From Chamaesiphon sp. 341R_metabat_111 (GTDB taxonomy: Bacteria > Cyanobacteriota > Cyanobacteriia > Cyanobacteriales > Chamaesiphonaceae): 50,190 bases of DNA. The stretch is taken from contig JANXVE010000066.1 of assembly GCA_025351825.1 (NCBI GenBank), positions 1-50,190 on the forward strand, given 5' to 3'. Position 1 is the first letter of the stretch. The number at the start of each line of letters is the position of its first letter. The translations under genes were made by a program, and so were the position numbers. Positions 17,943-26,757 of this stretch are shown piece after piece. The notes under the pieces are model-generated. The model searched no databases. It was not told the origin of the DNA and was given only the letters and a program-made list of their open reading frames with translations.

Positions 17943-18497
17943 ATGACATCAAAGTATGAAACTATGCCTGACAATTTAAATAATCAACCAGAGATTCCGA
18001 TCGATTCTCAACCCGATCTGCAACTACACCCTCAAGATGCCCGTGAGTATTACAATAGAGGTCGATCTCGCGATCTTGGTGGCGATCGGGAGGGGGCTTT
18101 GGCTGACTACAATTGTACGATTCAGATCGACCCGATTTATGCCAAAGCATTTGTCAATCGCGGGCTACTGCGCGATCGAATGGGGGATAGACAGGGCGCG
18201 CTCTCTGATTACGATCGAGCAATCGAGCTAGAAAGCCGCAATACAACTAGCTACTACAATAGAGGTAATGTCCGCTATCGATTGGAAGATAGGCAGGGGG
18301 CGTTGCGCGATTATAGTCGCGCGATTCAACTGGATCCGACTTATGCCAAGGCTTATTATAATCGAGGTTTAGTCTCTGCTTACTTGGGCGATCGGGAAGG
18401 TGCTCAAGAGGATCTTCAGGCTGCTGCTGAGTTGTTCTTGCAGCAAGGTAGGGAGTGGGATCGAGATCGGACACTGGAGAAGATTCGGGAATTGTAG
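17943..18497 (+). CDS. Tetratricopeptide repeat protein
   Basis: A 184-aa soluble protein. After a short N-terminal tail come four TPR units of 34 residues starting near residue 32: AREYYNRGRSRDLGGDREGA, AKAFVNRGLLRDRMGDRQGA, TTSYYNRGNVRYRLEDRQGA and AKAYYNRGLVSAYLGDREGA, each followed by the ADYxxxIQLDP-type second helix. TPR arrays bind other proteins; no catalytic domain is attached. A second possible start is Met8 at 17964. It is convergent with hisZ, with palindromic repeat B between them. Confidence 0.9.
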   Translation: MTSKYETMPDNLNNQPEIPIDSQPDLQLHPQDAREYYNRGRSRDLGGDREGALADYNCTIQIDPIYAKAFVNRGLLRDRMGDRQGALSDYDRAIELESRNTTSYYNRGNVRYRLEDRQGALRDYSRAIQLDPTYAKAYYNRGLVSAYLGDREGAQEDLQAAAELFLQQGREWDRDRTLEKIREL

Positions 18498-18518
18498 AGA
18501 AGCTTATTTAATATTAAG

Positions 18519-18627
18519 CCTGTCAAAATGCGAGGTAGGGGTAATTCATGAAGCGTCGGTTTTATTCTGGGGTTCCCCCAGAATAAAAAACCGACAAGAC
18601 ATTACCCCTACCTCCCATTTTGATAGG
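18519..18627 (+). repeat. Dispersed palindromic repeat, copy B
   Basis: A nested palindrome. The outer arms 18519-18545 and 18601-18627 are complementary at 25 of 27 positions. The inner stem (18555-18572 against 18576-18595) includes ttctgggg / ccccagaa with a short loop. Unpaired tcatgaagc and aagac separate the two stems. It sits between the convergent TPR and hisZ genes and ends five bases before the hisZ stop, so it can serve as a bidirectional terminator. Copy C at 32656 shares the core but has different outer arms. Confidence 0.75.
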
Positions 18628-18631
18628 TTTT

Positions 18632-19882
18632 TTATGCCAGATCTTCGATCCTCTCACCATCGGCACTAATCCAGGCAATTTTGGCAATCCCACGATCGAT
18701 CGCAATTTGTCTAATATCACCTGGTTCGCCGTCATTGAGGTACATCTCGACGCGGACTGATTCAGGATTCGATCGTAATTTTTGACAGTAGGCTAATGCC
18801 GGATCGATCGCCGTCGATGCCATTGCCACTACCAACCAGTCCGATTTGGGGGCTGTACGCGGCATGGCGGGGTTGATTTGCAGGACTTGCTGCAACTCCT
18901 CGATATTTAGGGCAAAGCCGATCCCAGGGTAATTTTGCCCCTGTGGGTGATAGAGTGCGAGTAACCGATCGTACCGTCCGCCTTTGCCCAGTACATAAGC
19001 GCGATCTTCGGTGATAGTTACCGCTTCAAACACGATCCCCGTGTAGTAATCAAAGGTTTGGATCAGGCTCAGATCCAAAATTAGTGGTAGTGGATTTTGA
19101 CTGGTATTTGCTAATAATTCGACCAATGTTTGGAGATGTACAATTGTCGCCTGACTAGCTGGATCGAGTTCTAGCTGTGCTAGTTGGGCAAGGACTAGAT
19201 TAGGTTTGCCGCGTAGATCTATTAATGAGAGAGCTAATGCTTGCTGTGGGTGAGTGAGCGGTAGCTGTTCTAGAGCTACCCTGTCGAGATGTGCCCAACA
19301 ATGTCTAATTTGAGTCTGAAATTCGGCAGGGAATTGAGCCAACAAAGCGCGGCTTAACCCTGCTTCCCCCAAGATGATCTGGAAATTTGGTACCCCTAGC
19401 GATTTCAAACAATCCATCATCAACAGGATTGCTTCGACATCTGCTAAGGTTCCACCCACACCTAATAATTCAATTCCAGCCTGGTAAAATTCTTGTTGTC
19501 TACCGTGATGTTCGATATCAGCTTTGCGAAAGACATTGGCGTTGTAATATAGCCGCTGGGGATAGAGATCGTCCATTCTCGATACCGCAGCACGAGCGAT
19601 CGAGGCTGTCAATTCAGGTCGTAACCCAAGTGTACCACCTTCTGCTGATGGGATTTGGATCACTGTTTCTCGATCGACTGCTCCACCCGCAATCAATGTA
19701 TCTAAACGTTCTAGCGTGGAAGTAATAATCCGCTGATAACCCCAGCGATGGAACACGTCTTGAATTCCTCTCTCCACCCACCGTTTTTGAGCGACATCTA
19801 GAGGGAGCAGATCCCGCGCACCTGGAACATAGAAGTTTGTCGATGTGCTAGAAGTGGGTGCGGTGAGTGGAGTTGAGATCAT
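18632..19882 (-). CDS. hisZ: ATP phosphoribosyltransferase regulatory subunit HisZ
   Basis: A 416-aa paralogue of histidyl-tRNA synthetase that activates and feedback-regulates the short form of HisG, the first enzyme of histidine synthesis. The class II synthetase-like core is seen: motif-2-like YYNANVFRKADIEHHGRQQE, GVGGTLADVEAILLMMDCL and DLSLIQTFDYYTGIVFEAV, with GGRYDRLL and PGIGFALNIEEL near the end of the core. The divergence from true HisS (no RRYDNL-type tRNA context, shortened anticodon domain) and its length favour HisZ. No hisG is nearby. Confidence 0.9.
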   Translation of the reverse strand: MISTPLTAPTSSTSTNFYVPGARDLLPLDVAQKRWVERGIQDVFHRWGYQRIITSTLERLDTLIAGGAVDRETVIQIPSAEGGTLGLRPELTASIARAAVSRMDDLYPQRLYYNANVFRKADIEHHGRQQEFYQAGIELLGVGGTLADVEAILLMMDCLKSLGVPNFQIILGEAGLSRALLAQFPAEFQTQIRHCWAHLDRVALEQLPLTHPQQALALSLIDLRGKPNLVLAQLAQLELDPASQATIVHLQTLVELLANTSQNPLPLILDLSLIQTFDYYTGIVFEAVTITEDRAYVLGKGGRYDRLLALYHPQGQNYPGIGFALNIEELQQVLQINPAMPRTAPKSDWLVVAMASTAIDPALAYCQKLRSNPESVRVEMYLNDGEPGDIRQIAIDRGIAKIAWISADGERIEDLA

Positions 19883-20375
19883 GAGGACTTGTGAGTGTGT
19901 GGGATGTGCGCTTACATGCGATTCGTTTTGGGTTGCTGCGGAGATCTTTACCCCACCCCAGCCCTCCCCTTGGAAAGGCTACCGTGTATACACAAGTTTT
20001 ATTTGCTTCGTTTCTAGGTTAATTGCCCCCTAAATCCCCCAATTCTGGGGGACTTTCCAGAGATTGGCTCCCCCAGTATTGGGGGCTGGGGGGCGAATCG
20101 ATCGAGTATTCACCAGATTCTCGACTTGTGTATACACGGTAGCCTTTTTAAGGGGGGCTAGGGGGGATCTAGATCTCGAAACGAAGTCCAGCAGACTTGT
20201 GTATACACGGTAGCTTTATAAGGGGGGTTGGGGGGTAAGCCCAGCGAAAATGAAGTCTAGCCAACTTGTGTATATACGGTAGCCCCTTAGAAAGGGGAGG
20301 TTGGGTGGGGTATGGATCTACGCATCATCTCTAGGCTCTGCCAATAACTATCCACCATCCACCATTCACCATCCT
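19883..20375. repeat. Composite repeat cluster
   Basis: This 493-bp gap between the divergent hisZ and the CheB/CheR pseudogene is almost entirely repeats. Four copies of the 20-mer acttgtgtatacacggtagc occur: one inverted at 19978-19997 and three direct at 20124-20143, 20195-20214 and 20264-20283 (one base different in the last). Each is followed by a G-rich aaggggggctagggggg-type tract. Between them lie hairpins built from cccccaattctggggg (20036-20051) and gctcccccagtattgggggc (20066-20085). A related 20-mer lies at 47148-47167. Confidence 0.75.
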
Positions 20376-22947
20376 ATGACTTCGGCATCTTTTCCCGAGC
20401 TACAACCACATGAATCCAATTTCCCGATCGTCGGTGTGGCTGCTTCTGCTGGAGGCTTAGAGGCTTTTACGCAATTGCTGGCACATCTGCCTGTGGATAC
20501 GGGGATGGCATTTGTGCTGATTCAGCACTTATCGCCCGACCATCAGAGTCTCTTGACCGAGATTCTGGCGCGAGTGACTAAAATGGTCGTGCTTGAGGCT
20601 CAAAATGGGATGAGGATCGAGCCGAACCAGGTGTATGTAATTCCACCCAACGTCAAGATGGTGCTAGAGGATGGCGTACTCAGACTATCGCCCCGTGAGA
20701 AGATTTTTGGTAAATACATGCCTGGAGATGCCTTCTTGACCTCTCTGGCTGCCGATTCGCTGTCTGAGCGGCAGGGACAATGGGGGCATCAAGCGATCGC
20801 CGTGGTATTGTCGGGTGGTGATGGTGATGGCGCGCTAGGTTTGACGGCGATTAAGGCAGCGGGTGGAGTGACATTTGCTCAGTGTGAAGATACTGCCAAG
20901 TTTGATAGTATGCCGAATGCGGCGGTGGCGACGGGGAATGTTGACTTTGTACTCACGCCGGAAAAAATTGCCGAGGAGTTGGTGAAGCTGAGTCGAAATC
21001 CGCTGTGGATCAGTCCCCAGCCCTTAATTTCGCCAGATCCAGCGACGACACCGCCTGATGCGCTGATGACGATTTTCTTGTTGTTAAGATCGGCTACTGG
21101 GGTTGATTTTAGTCATTACAAGTCCAAGACGATCGATCGACGGATTCAACGGCGGATGTTGTTGTCCAAGCGTGAAAATTTAGTAGATTATGTCACATAC
21201 CTGCAAGCGCATCCGGTAGAAGTTAAGGCACTATATGAGGAAATTCTGATTCACGTCACCAGCTTTTTTCGGGATCCTGAAGCTTTTGAACTGCTCACAT
21301 CCAGAGTTTTCCCAGTAATTGTCCAAAATAAGTCGGTTGAATTTCCGATTCGGATTTGGATTGCTGGTTGTTCGACGGGGGAGGAAGTATATTCGCTCGC
21401 GATCTGTCTGTTAGAATTTTTGGAAGATCTGGTGACACCGCCACCAGTTCAGATTTTTGCAACGGATATCAGTGACTTATCGATCGATAAAGCACGGGCG
21501 GGTATCTATACTGAAAATCAGATGAGTGATGTCTCCCCAGAGCGTCGTCGTCGCTTTTTTTATCCGGTGGAGGGCGGCTATCACATTAGTAAAGCAGTGC
21601 GAGAACTATGTGTGTTTGCCCGTCAAGATTTGAGTAGCGATCCGCCATTTTCTAATGTCGATTTGATTAGCTGTCGGAATGTGCTGATCTATTTGGGTGA
21701 GTCGCTGCAACAGCGGATCATGCCGATTTTTCATTACAGTCTCAATGGGACTGGCTTTCTATTACTGGGCACATCGGAAAGTACCGGAAAACATGCAGAT
21801 TTATTTACAGTAGTTGATAAAAAACACCGAATTTATACCAAGAATTCGAGAGCAAATCAGTCCACATTTTCGTTTACGCCCAGTAATTATCCAATCCTAC
21901 CATCGGTTGATAATATTAAGCCTAATGCGCCTAGTCGTCGATCGATACCTGCTGTACCCGAAGAGTTTGACCTTCAGAAAAAAGTCGATCGACTAATTGC
22001 CGATCGCTATACACCGATCGGCGTAGTAGTTGATGATAAAATGCAGGTGTTGCAACTGCGGGGCGAAGTCGATCGCTATCTCAAATTAGTATCTGGAGCT
22101 GCCAATCTCAATTTATTTAACCTGGTGCGATCGGGCTTATTAATCGAATTGCGCGCAGCTATTTACCAAGCCCAACAGCAGAATTCAACCGTTACTAAAA
22201 ATGGACTGTGCCTAGAAGAAAGCGACAGATCCAGCCTGTTCAATCTTCAGGTAATTCCGTTCAATATTCCGACTACTCAAGAACGTCGCTTGCCGATCTT
22301 ATTTGAAGATGCCCCAATTTTTCCGGCTTATCCACCCCAAATCCTCCCCGTTGACGATTTAGCTCGAGAAAATATGCGGATGGGGCAAGAACTGACCAGT
22401 GCAATTCAGGAGCGGACGGCAACTCAAGAGTACCTGCGAGCAGTGGAATATTCCTGGCTTGCGATCGATTCTAGAGGATATTATCACCCACGATCGAACG
22501 CTCCAAAACTTTGAAGTCGCCCATCTATTCGAGAAAATCGGTCAGAAAACGATGCGAATCACTGGTTGGAAAATTATCGAAGGCGGTGATACGCCCCGCA
22601 TTCTATTATCGATCGAAGATATCACCCAGCAAAAGCAATTTGAAGCCGAACGCGCACATCTGCTCAGCCAAGAACAGATCGCCCGCCAAGAAGCTGAGAC
22701 AGCCAACCGCGCCAAAGATGATTTCCTCTCCAACCTCTCCCACGAACTCCGCAACCCGCTCACGGCAATTATCGGCTGGGCACAACCGATCCAGAGTCAC
22801 AAATTAGATTCAGCCCAGATCGATCGTGGTTTGGAAGTAATCTACCACAGTGCCCAGGCTCAATCGCAACTAATCGAGGACATGCTCGATCTGTCCCGCA
22901 TCGCCAGTGGTAAACTGCACCTCAATCTCCAGCAACTCAATATTTAG
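20376..22947 (+). pseudogene. CheB/CheR fusion with PAS and histidine kinase, broken by deletion and frameshift
   Basis: The first frame (20376-22514) encodes a CheB methylesterase domain (VGVAASAGGLEAF with S24, H51 in IQHLSPDHQ, Asp in LSGGDGDGA) and a CheR methyltransferase domain (about 235-500: VTSFFRDPEAF, AGCSTGEEVYSLAI, FATDIS, ISCRNVLIYL). It then reaches a TQEYLRAV segment and goes out of frame after about residue 688. In the next frame (about 22443-22947) the sequence continues as the end of a PAS domain (EQWNIPGLRSILEDI, FEKIGQKTM) and a HisKA (NLSHELRNPLTAIIGW), ending in LQQLNI before any ATPase domain. In intact relatives a long coiled coil and most of the PAS domain lie between those points. 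So there is an internal deletion with frameshift plus a 3' truncation. The frame opens earlier at 20301, but ATG 20376 fits the domain start. Confidence 0.85.
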
Positions 22948-23007
22948 TCCAAATGGTGGCAAATCTGACAAGCAGAGTTAAAAAAGCCTAATACTTCTGA
23001 GCCTGTT

Positions 23008-23031
23008 ATTGTGTACTAATGTGCATACAAT
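23008..23031. promoter_or_regulatory. Candidate brnTA operator/promoter
   Basis: The sequence attgtgt ... atacaat (23008-23031) is an imperfect palindrome 7 bp before the brnT start. BrnA antitoxins are DNA-binding repressors of their own operon in the characterised Brucella system, so this is the likely site. tacaat at 23026-23031 could be the -10 element, which would make the mRNA nearly leaderless. Confidence 0.3.
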
Positions 23032-23037
23032 AAAGGC

Positions 23038-23304
23038 ATGGCATATCAGTGGGATCACAACAAAGCGGCTAGCAACCTCAACAAACATGGTGTCGATTTC
23101 GCTGATGCCGTATCGGTGTTCTCTGATGATTTTTCAACAACAGTTAATGATGAGCGGTTTGAGGAAGAGCGATTCATCACCATTGGTATCGATGCATTTG
23201 GTCGAGTTCTCGTAGTGGTATATACATGGCGGGACAATGAGATTCGGTTAATTTCCGCTCGAACAGCAACTCGCTCGGAACGAAAGCAATATAAAGAGGG
23301 ATAA
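23038..23304 (+). CDS. brnT: BrnT family toxin (DUF497)
   Basis: An 88-aa ribonuclease toxin of a type II toxin-antitoxin system. The family signature is clear: YQWDHNKAASNLNKHGVDFADA near the start (core WDHNKAASNLNKHGVDF), RFITIGIDAFGRVLVVVYTW in the middle and IRLISARTATRSERKQY at the end. BrnT has a RelE-like fold and inhibits translation. The toxin-first order with antitoxin 3 bp downstream is the standard BrnTA arrangement. The pair lies directly downstream of the truncated kinase pseudogene. Confidence 0.93.
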   Translation: MAYQWDHNKAASNLNKHGVDFADAVSVFSDDFSTTVNDERFEEERFITIGIDAFGRVLVVVYTWRDNEIRLISARTATRSERKQYKEG

Positions 23305-23307
23305 AAA

Positions 23308-23565
23308 ATGGACGCAGAATATGATTTTAGTCAGGGGAAACGAGGCGCGATCGATCCGATTCCACCAGGAAAGACTCGCATCACAATTCGGTTAGATGAT
23401 GAAGTCCTCGATTGGTTTCGGACACAAGTTCATGCAGCAGGAGGAGGTAACTATCAAAGTTTAATTAATGAAGCATTATGCCAACACATTCAACAGCAAC
23501 ACGAACCGTTAGAAACGACGTTACGCAGGGTGCTACGTGAGGAGTTAGAGCGGGTGGCAAAGTAG
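23308..23565 (+). CDS. brnA: BrnA family antitoxin
   Basis: An 85-aa partner of the upstream toxin. Residues 25-65 form a ribbon-helix-helix domain (KTRITIRLDDEVLDWFRTQV, then GGGNYQSLINEALCQHIQQ), which both neutralises the toxin and binds the operator. An aaagaggg ribosome site precedes ATG 23308, overlapping the 3' end of brnT. Confidence 0.92.
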   Translation: MDAEYDFSQGKRGAIDPIPPGKTRITIRLDDEVLDWFRTQVHAAGGGNYQSLINEALCQHIQQQHEPLETTLRRVLREELERVAK

Positions 23566-23746
23566 TCGATCTCGCAGTCTGTGTTGCTGTTCTAGTGAAA
23601 GCGCATTCCATCGAGATAATTCTATCCAAGATGATAACAGGCAAGTTCTGAGTGTTTATATTATACAACGACACGATCTTCTCACGAGGCGATGCGATCG
23701 ATAATATATAATCGTCACACGGTGCCAAATCATAGCTAATACCTGG

Positions 23747-25066
23747 ATGACTAATATTAACCCGCGAGATATCGAACATATATTTGAACGACTGCGATCG
23801 GGTGTAGTACCAGAGCGGGGACTAGAAGCATTTGCTGTTGGGATCGATCGGGCTAGAGGTGAGATTGGGCGACAATTAGACTTAGCGGGTAATAACGAGG
23901 GCGTGTTCAAATTCCTGCGGGGTGGCTATGGTTGTGGTAAAACCTTCATGGCACGGTTGGCACTGCTGGATGCTCAGGCTCAGGGCTTTGCAACTAGCTT
24001 TGTCGTAGTGTCGGATAACGATCTGCACTTCCATCGGTTCGATGATGTCTATCGCAAAGTCGTTCAGGAATTGGCAACCGATCGTTGCGATCGAGGGGCG
24101 TTGGGATTTATCATCGATCGATGGATTGCCAGGATCGAAGATGCGACGATCGATGGTGGTGCCAATCCTGAAGCCGAAGATTTTGATGCTCAAGTCCAGC
24201 AGCGGCTCGAAGAAGATTTAGCCTCCCTCACAGGCGGCAAAGCACCCGAAGATATGGCACGGGTGTTGCGATCGATCTTTGCCCTCAAACAGCAAAATGA
24301 TTTTGCCCAAGCCAGCGCACTCCTCTCCTGGCTCTCCGGTAGTGAAAACGTCGCCGCAGCCTCCAAAAGAATCGCTGGGATCAAGGGCGATATTGGCTCT
24401 AAAGAGGCGATGGACTATCTTCAGGGCATTTTAGCCATTACCAAAGCTTCCGGCTACAAGGGGCTAGTCATCGTCATCGACGAAGCTGAAACTATGCTGC
24501 GAATGAAGTCCGATATTCGTGCCAAATCTCTGAATGGCATTCGCCAAATTTGCGACGCAGCCGATCGCTATCCTGGGTTATTCTGGGTATTCACAGGTAC
24601 TCCCGAATTCTTCGACACCAATCGGGGTGTAGCTGGTTTAGCACCCTTACACGACAGATTAAAACTAATTAAAACGGGTAACTTTGCCAATCCCCGCCAA
24701 CCGCAACTAGTCTTGACACCATTCGATCGCGATCGATTAAAAGATGTCGCTCTCAAATTGCGAGAATTATATCCTACCAAACAACGCAAACAATTGAATA
24801 AGAAAGTCACCCCCGAATTTATCGATTTACTAGTAGCAAAAGTCAGCGAAGGCTTTGGCGGTGATGTCGGAATAGTACCGCGTCAATTCTTGCGTCAACT
24901 AGTCAATATTTTAGATTTAGCCGCCACCGAACCAGAATTCGATCCGATGACAGATGGGGGCTATGAGTTTACCGAACTCAATTCCGAGGAAGCTAGAATC
25001 AGAGATGGTTTACCCTATTTTGAACCAGAATCCGCCGACGCAGAACAATATGCGGTTACTTTCTAG
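23747..25066 (+). CDS. BREX-type ATP-binding protein, BrxD-like (orphan)
   Basis: A 439-aa P-loop ATPase. The Walker A loop is RGGYGCGKTFMAR (G59-T66) and the Walker B strand is VIVIDEAETM (241-250), with WVFTGTPEFF as a sensor-1-like strand and an arginine-rich C-terminal helical part (VPRQFLRQLVNILD). This pattern is that of the BREX ATP-binding protein BrxD (DUF2791). In type 2 BREX, brxD is found with pglX, pglZ, pglW/pglY and the helicase gene brxHI. None of these is present within this window: the next genes are an antitoxin and a nucleotidyltransferase-like gene on the other strand. CGATCG density is as high as in core genes, so it is not a very recent arrival. It may be a remnant, may work with a partner elsewhere, or may have another role. 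Confidence 0.8.
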   Translation: MTNINPRDIEHIFERLRSGVVPERGLEAFAVGIDRARGEIGRQLDLAGNNEGVFKFLRGGYGCGKTFMARLALLDAQAQGFATSFVVVSDNDLHFHRFDDVYRKVVQELATDRCDRGALGFIIDRWIARIEDATIDGGANPEAEDFDAQVQQRLEEDLASLTGGKAPEDMARVLRSIFALKQQNDFAQASALLSWLSGSENVAAASKRIAGIKGDIGSKEAMDYLQGILAITKASGYKGLVIVIDEAETMLRMKSDIRAKSLNGIRQICDAADRYPGLFWVFTGTPEFFDTNRGVAGLAPLHDRLKLIKTGNFANPRQPQLVLTPFDRDRLKDVALKLRELYPTKQRKQLNKKVTPEFIDLLVAKVSEGFGGDVGIVPRQFLRQLVNILDLAATEPEFDPMTDGGYEFTELNSEEARIRDGLPYFEPESADAEQYAVTF

Positions 25067-25109
25067 ATTGCGGTCGATCTGAATAATTCGTGTAAATCAA
25101 GCGGTTTCT

Positions 25110-25514
25110 TTAGACCAGAAATAGGGTTGAAGGAAGATTAAATCGATCGCTTAATTTCTGAGCCTGACTTTTATCGATCGATTGTCTCCCGTCTATTACC
25201 TCAACGACAAGATCGCTAGAACCAAACACACCTATTAAATCGGCTGGCTGAAGATGATTAGCTTCCATCAAATGTATCAATCTGCTGTGAGGAGTCGATA
25301 AATTTTGGGATGGATAATGTTCTGATTCAAATTTCTCTACCAAGATGACAAATAAGTCAAGTAGTCGATCTTCTTCCAAGCTAGTCGTCTCTTTATTTAT
25401 CAACACTTCGACAATGGTTAGTACTCGTTGATATTCTGCTTCAGTTGCAATCGGCTGTGGCAGAACTTCAGCTAAAAGATTTGCGTATGTTTTGCGATTA
25501 AAAGTAAGGGTCAT
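25110..25514 (-). CDS. HigA-like antitoxin / XRE-type regulator, no toxin partner seen
   Basis: A 134-aa protein. The N-terminal half (LTFNRKTYANLLAEVLPQP, then TEAEYQRVLTIVEVLINK and EEDRLLDLFVILVEKFE) and the C-terminal HTH (ADLIGVFGSSDLVVEVIDGR then LSDRFNLPSTLF) are the arrangement of cyanobacterial HigA-type antitoxins. Its toxin (HigB, RelE fold) would normally be encoded just upstream, on the minus strand above 25514. That space is only 50 bp and has no complete gene, so the antitoxin looks orphaned. An immunity-only or regulatory role is possible. Confidence 0.8.
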   Translation of the reverse strand: MTLTFNRKTYANLLAEVLPQPIATEAEYQRVLTIVEVLINKETTSLEEDRLLDLFVILVEKFESEHYPSQNLSTPHSRLIHLMEANHLQPADLIGVFGSSDLVVEVIDGRQSIDKSQAQKLSDRFNLPSTLFLV

Positions 25515-25564
25515 TATTTAGAGACTTTCTAGATTTAGCAGCACCCAAAAAAGTAGAACCTGCA

Positions 25565-26356
25565 CTAGACAATGATACCAGCTTCAACCTTCGCTCGTTG
25601 CCAATCATCCTCTAATCTAAACCGCTCTACCCAACCTTGCAAATAGACAAAATCCAATTTTTCCTGCTGCACCTTGAGAATACCTAAAATATCCCGCCAT
25701 TGCTTGTCAGACTGACTTTCGCGCCGCCAAACTAACTTACTAATAATCACATCTTCTGGTGAGGCAATAGCTACCTCGCCACTTCCAGGTAATGTGTAAA
25801 ATCGAGATCGATTCGCCAAAGGCGAGGCTACGCCAACGAACTTAATCAGATCGTACTCCTCCCTACCTGAAATCATTAAATCGATATTCTCAACTGTTTC
25901 TAAATGGGTGATATTTAGACACCGCAAACTACCCATTATCACATCTACCAAGCCAGCCACATAGAACCCATTGGCTTCAAAATTGGCGGCGAGGGTGGGT
26001 AAATCTGCTAGATCGATCGAGATAACCACATCTAGATCGATCGTTGCTTTTGGCTCACCATGAGCGATCGCCGCAACTCCGCCCGTAATATAGTAGGGAA
26101 TATTCGCAGCATTGAGGATTTGGGCTAATAACGATGCAATGGCAGTAGGATCTTGACTCCAACTCATCAGGTTTGGGGGGATATAACCAGGTGGGCATTT
26201 CTCTTGTAACCAAGCAATAGCAATCTTCTTCGCGAATGTATCAGCCTTCAATTCGGGAAAACTCTGGCGCAGGCACTCAAGTGATAACTTTCTGGCACTC
26301 TGTCGATATTTGGCACCCAAAATCAGCCGCTCTACTGTGGTGCGTTGGCGATACAA
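25565..26356 (-). CDS. Nucleotidyltransferase-fold protein with an in-frame repeat insertion
   Basis: A 263-aa protein. The central part, IPYYITGGVAAIAHGEPK then TIDLDVVISI, is a minimal nucleotidyltransferase motif (GG-x-A ... D-x-D), of the kind seen in MNT/AbiEii-like proteins; a substrate cannot be named. The first 65 residues (VERLILGAKYRQSARKLSLE and onwards) are a helical leader seen in cyanobacterial members. The stretch KFVGVASPLANRSRF is encoded by a dispersed cyanobacterial repeat (25810-25840) inserted in frame. The frame opens at a TTG (26356) with no good ribosome site; the next Met is residue 64, within the conserved region. The 5' end may therefore have been altered by the element immediately upstream. 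Confidence 0.7.
   Translation of the reverse strand: MYRQRTTVERLILGAKYRQSARKLSLECLRQSFPELKADTFAKKIAIAWLQEKCPPGYIPPNLMSWSQDPTAIASLLAQILNAANIPYYITGGVAAIAHGEPKATIDLDVVISIDLADLPTLAANFEANGFYVAGLVDVIMGSLRCLNITHLETVENIDLMISGREEYDLIKFVGVASPLANRSRFYTLPGSGEVAIASPEDVIISKLVWRRESQSDKQWRDILGILKVQQEKLDFVYLQGWVERFRLEDDWQRAKVEAGIIV
25810..25840. repeat. tacgccaacg-family repeat inside a coding region
   Basis: attcgccaaaggcgaggcta followed by cgccaacgaa is nearly the same as 26761-26790 in the same orientation and as the reverse complement of 26838-26880. Here it lies in frame within the nucleotidyltransferase-like gene. The palindromic core is cgccaaaggcg. Confidence 0.65.
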
Positions 26357-26366
26357 ATGAAAGCGG

Positions 26367-26740
26367 AGTGACGTACTCCCAACACCAACCGAAGCGGTAT
26401 GGTGTGGGCATCCCTAGAGTCCAGCAAAGGATATCAAGGGCTTCCTTCAAGGTACTCCAATTGTTTCCCTCTACGGCGGTTTATAGTGAGGAACACGACC
26501 AGCCCCACTTGTTGGATGAAAAAGCTTTTCACTCAGACCTAGATTGTTATTCTGCGATCGGAGATGTGAATACTTTACCAGAATTATTGTACTTTTGCTC
26601 GTCTCGTCATCCGCCTCCGCGTTGTCAAGATCTACGATTTGTCGATTCACTTGAGGCAGAATCCTCGCCTTGCTCGTTTCTCATCCCACGCCAACCCGAA
26701 ACGGGTATGGACGTGGGGATTCCCAACTGTCTAGCTAAAT
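26367..26740. mobile_element. Hairpin-bounded non-coding block, possible miniature IS200/IS605-type element
   Basis: Two related imperfect palindromes in the same orientation bound this block. The first (about 26378-26414) pairs ccaacacca with tggtgtggg and continues to gcatccc. The second (about 26687-26729) pairs cccacg with cgtggg and continues to gattcccaac. Both share the words ccaacc, gaa-cgg and tatgg in the same order. Direct-oriented subterminal hairpins are a property of IS200/IS605 ends. The sequence between them has no recognisable TnpA or TnpB, and its one open frame (part of 26236-26793, plus strand) matches nothing I know. Confidence 0.35.
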
Positions 26741-26757
26741 CGGCAGTGATGTTAGTA

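Noticed and set aside
20124-20283. Possible CRISPR-like repeats (20-mer with about 50-bp spacing)
   Set aside because: The spacers are related G-rich sequences, spacing is irregular, one copy is inverted and no cas genes exist nearby.
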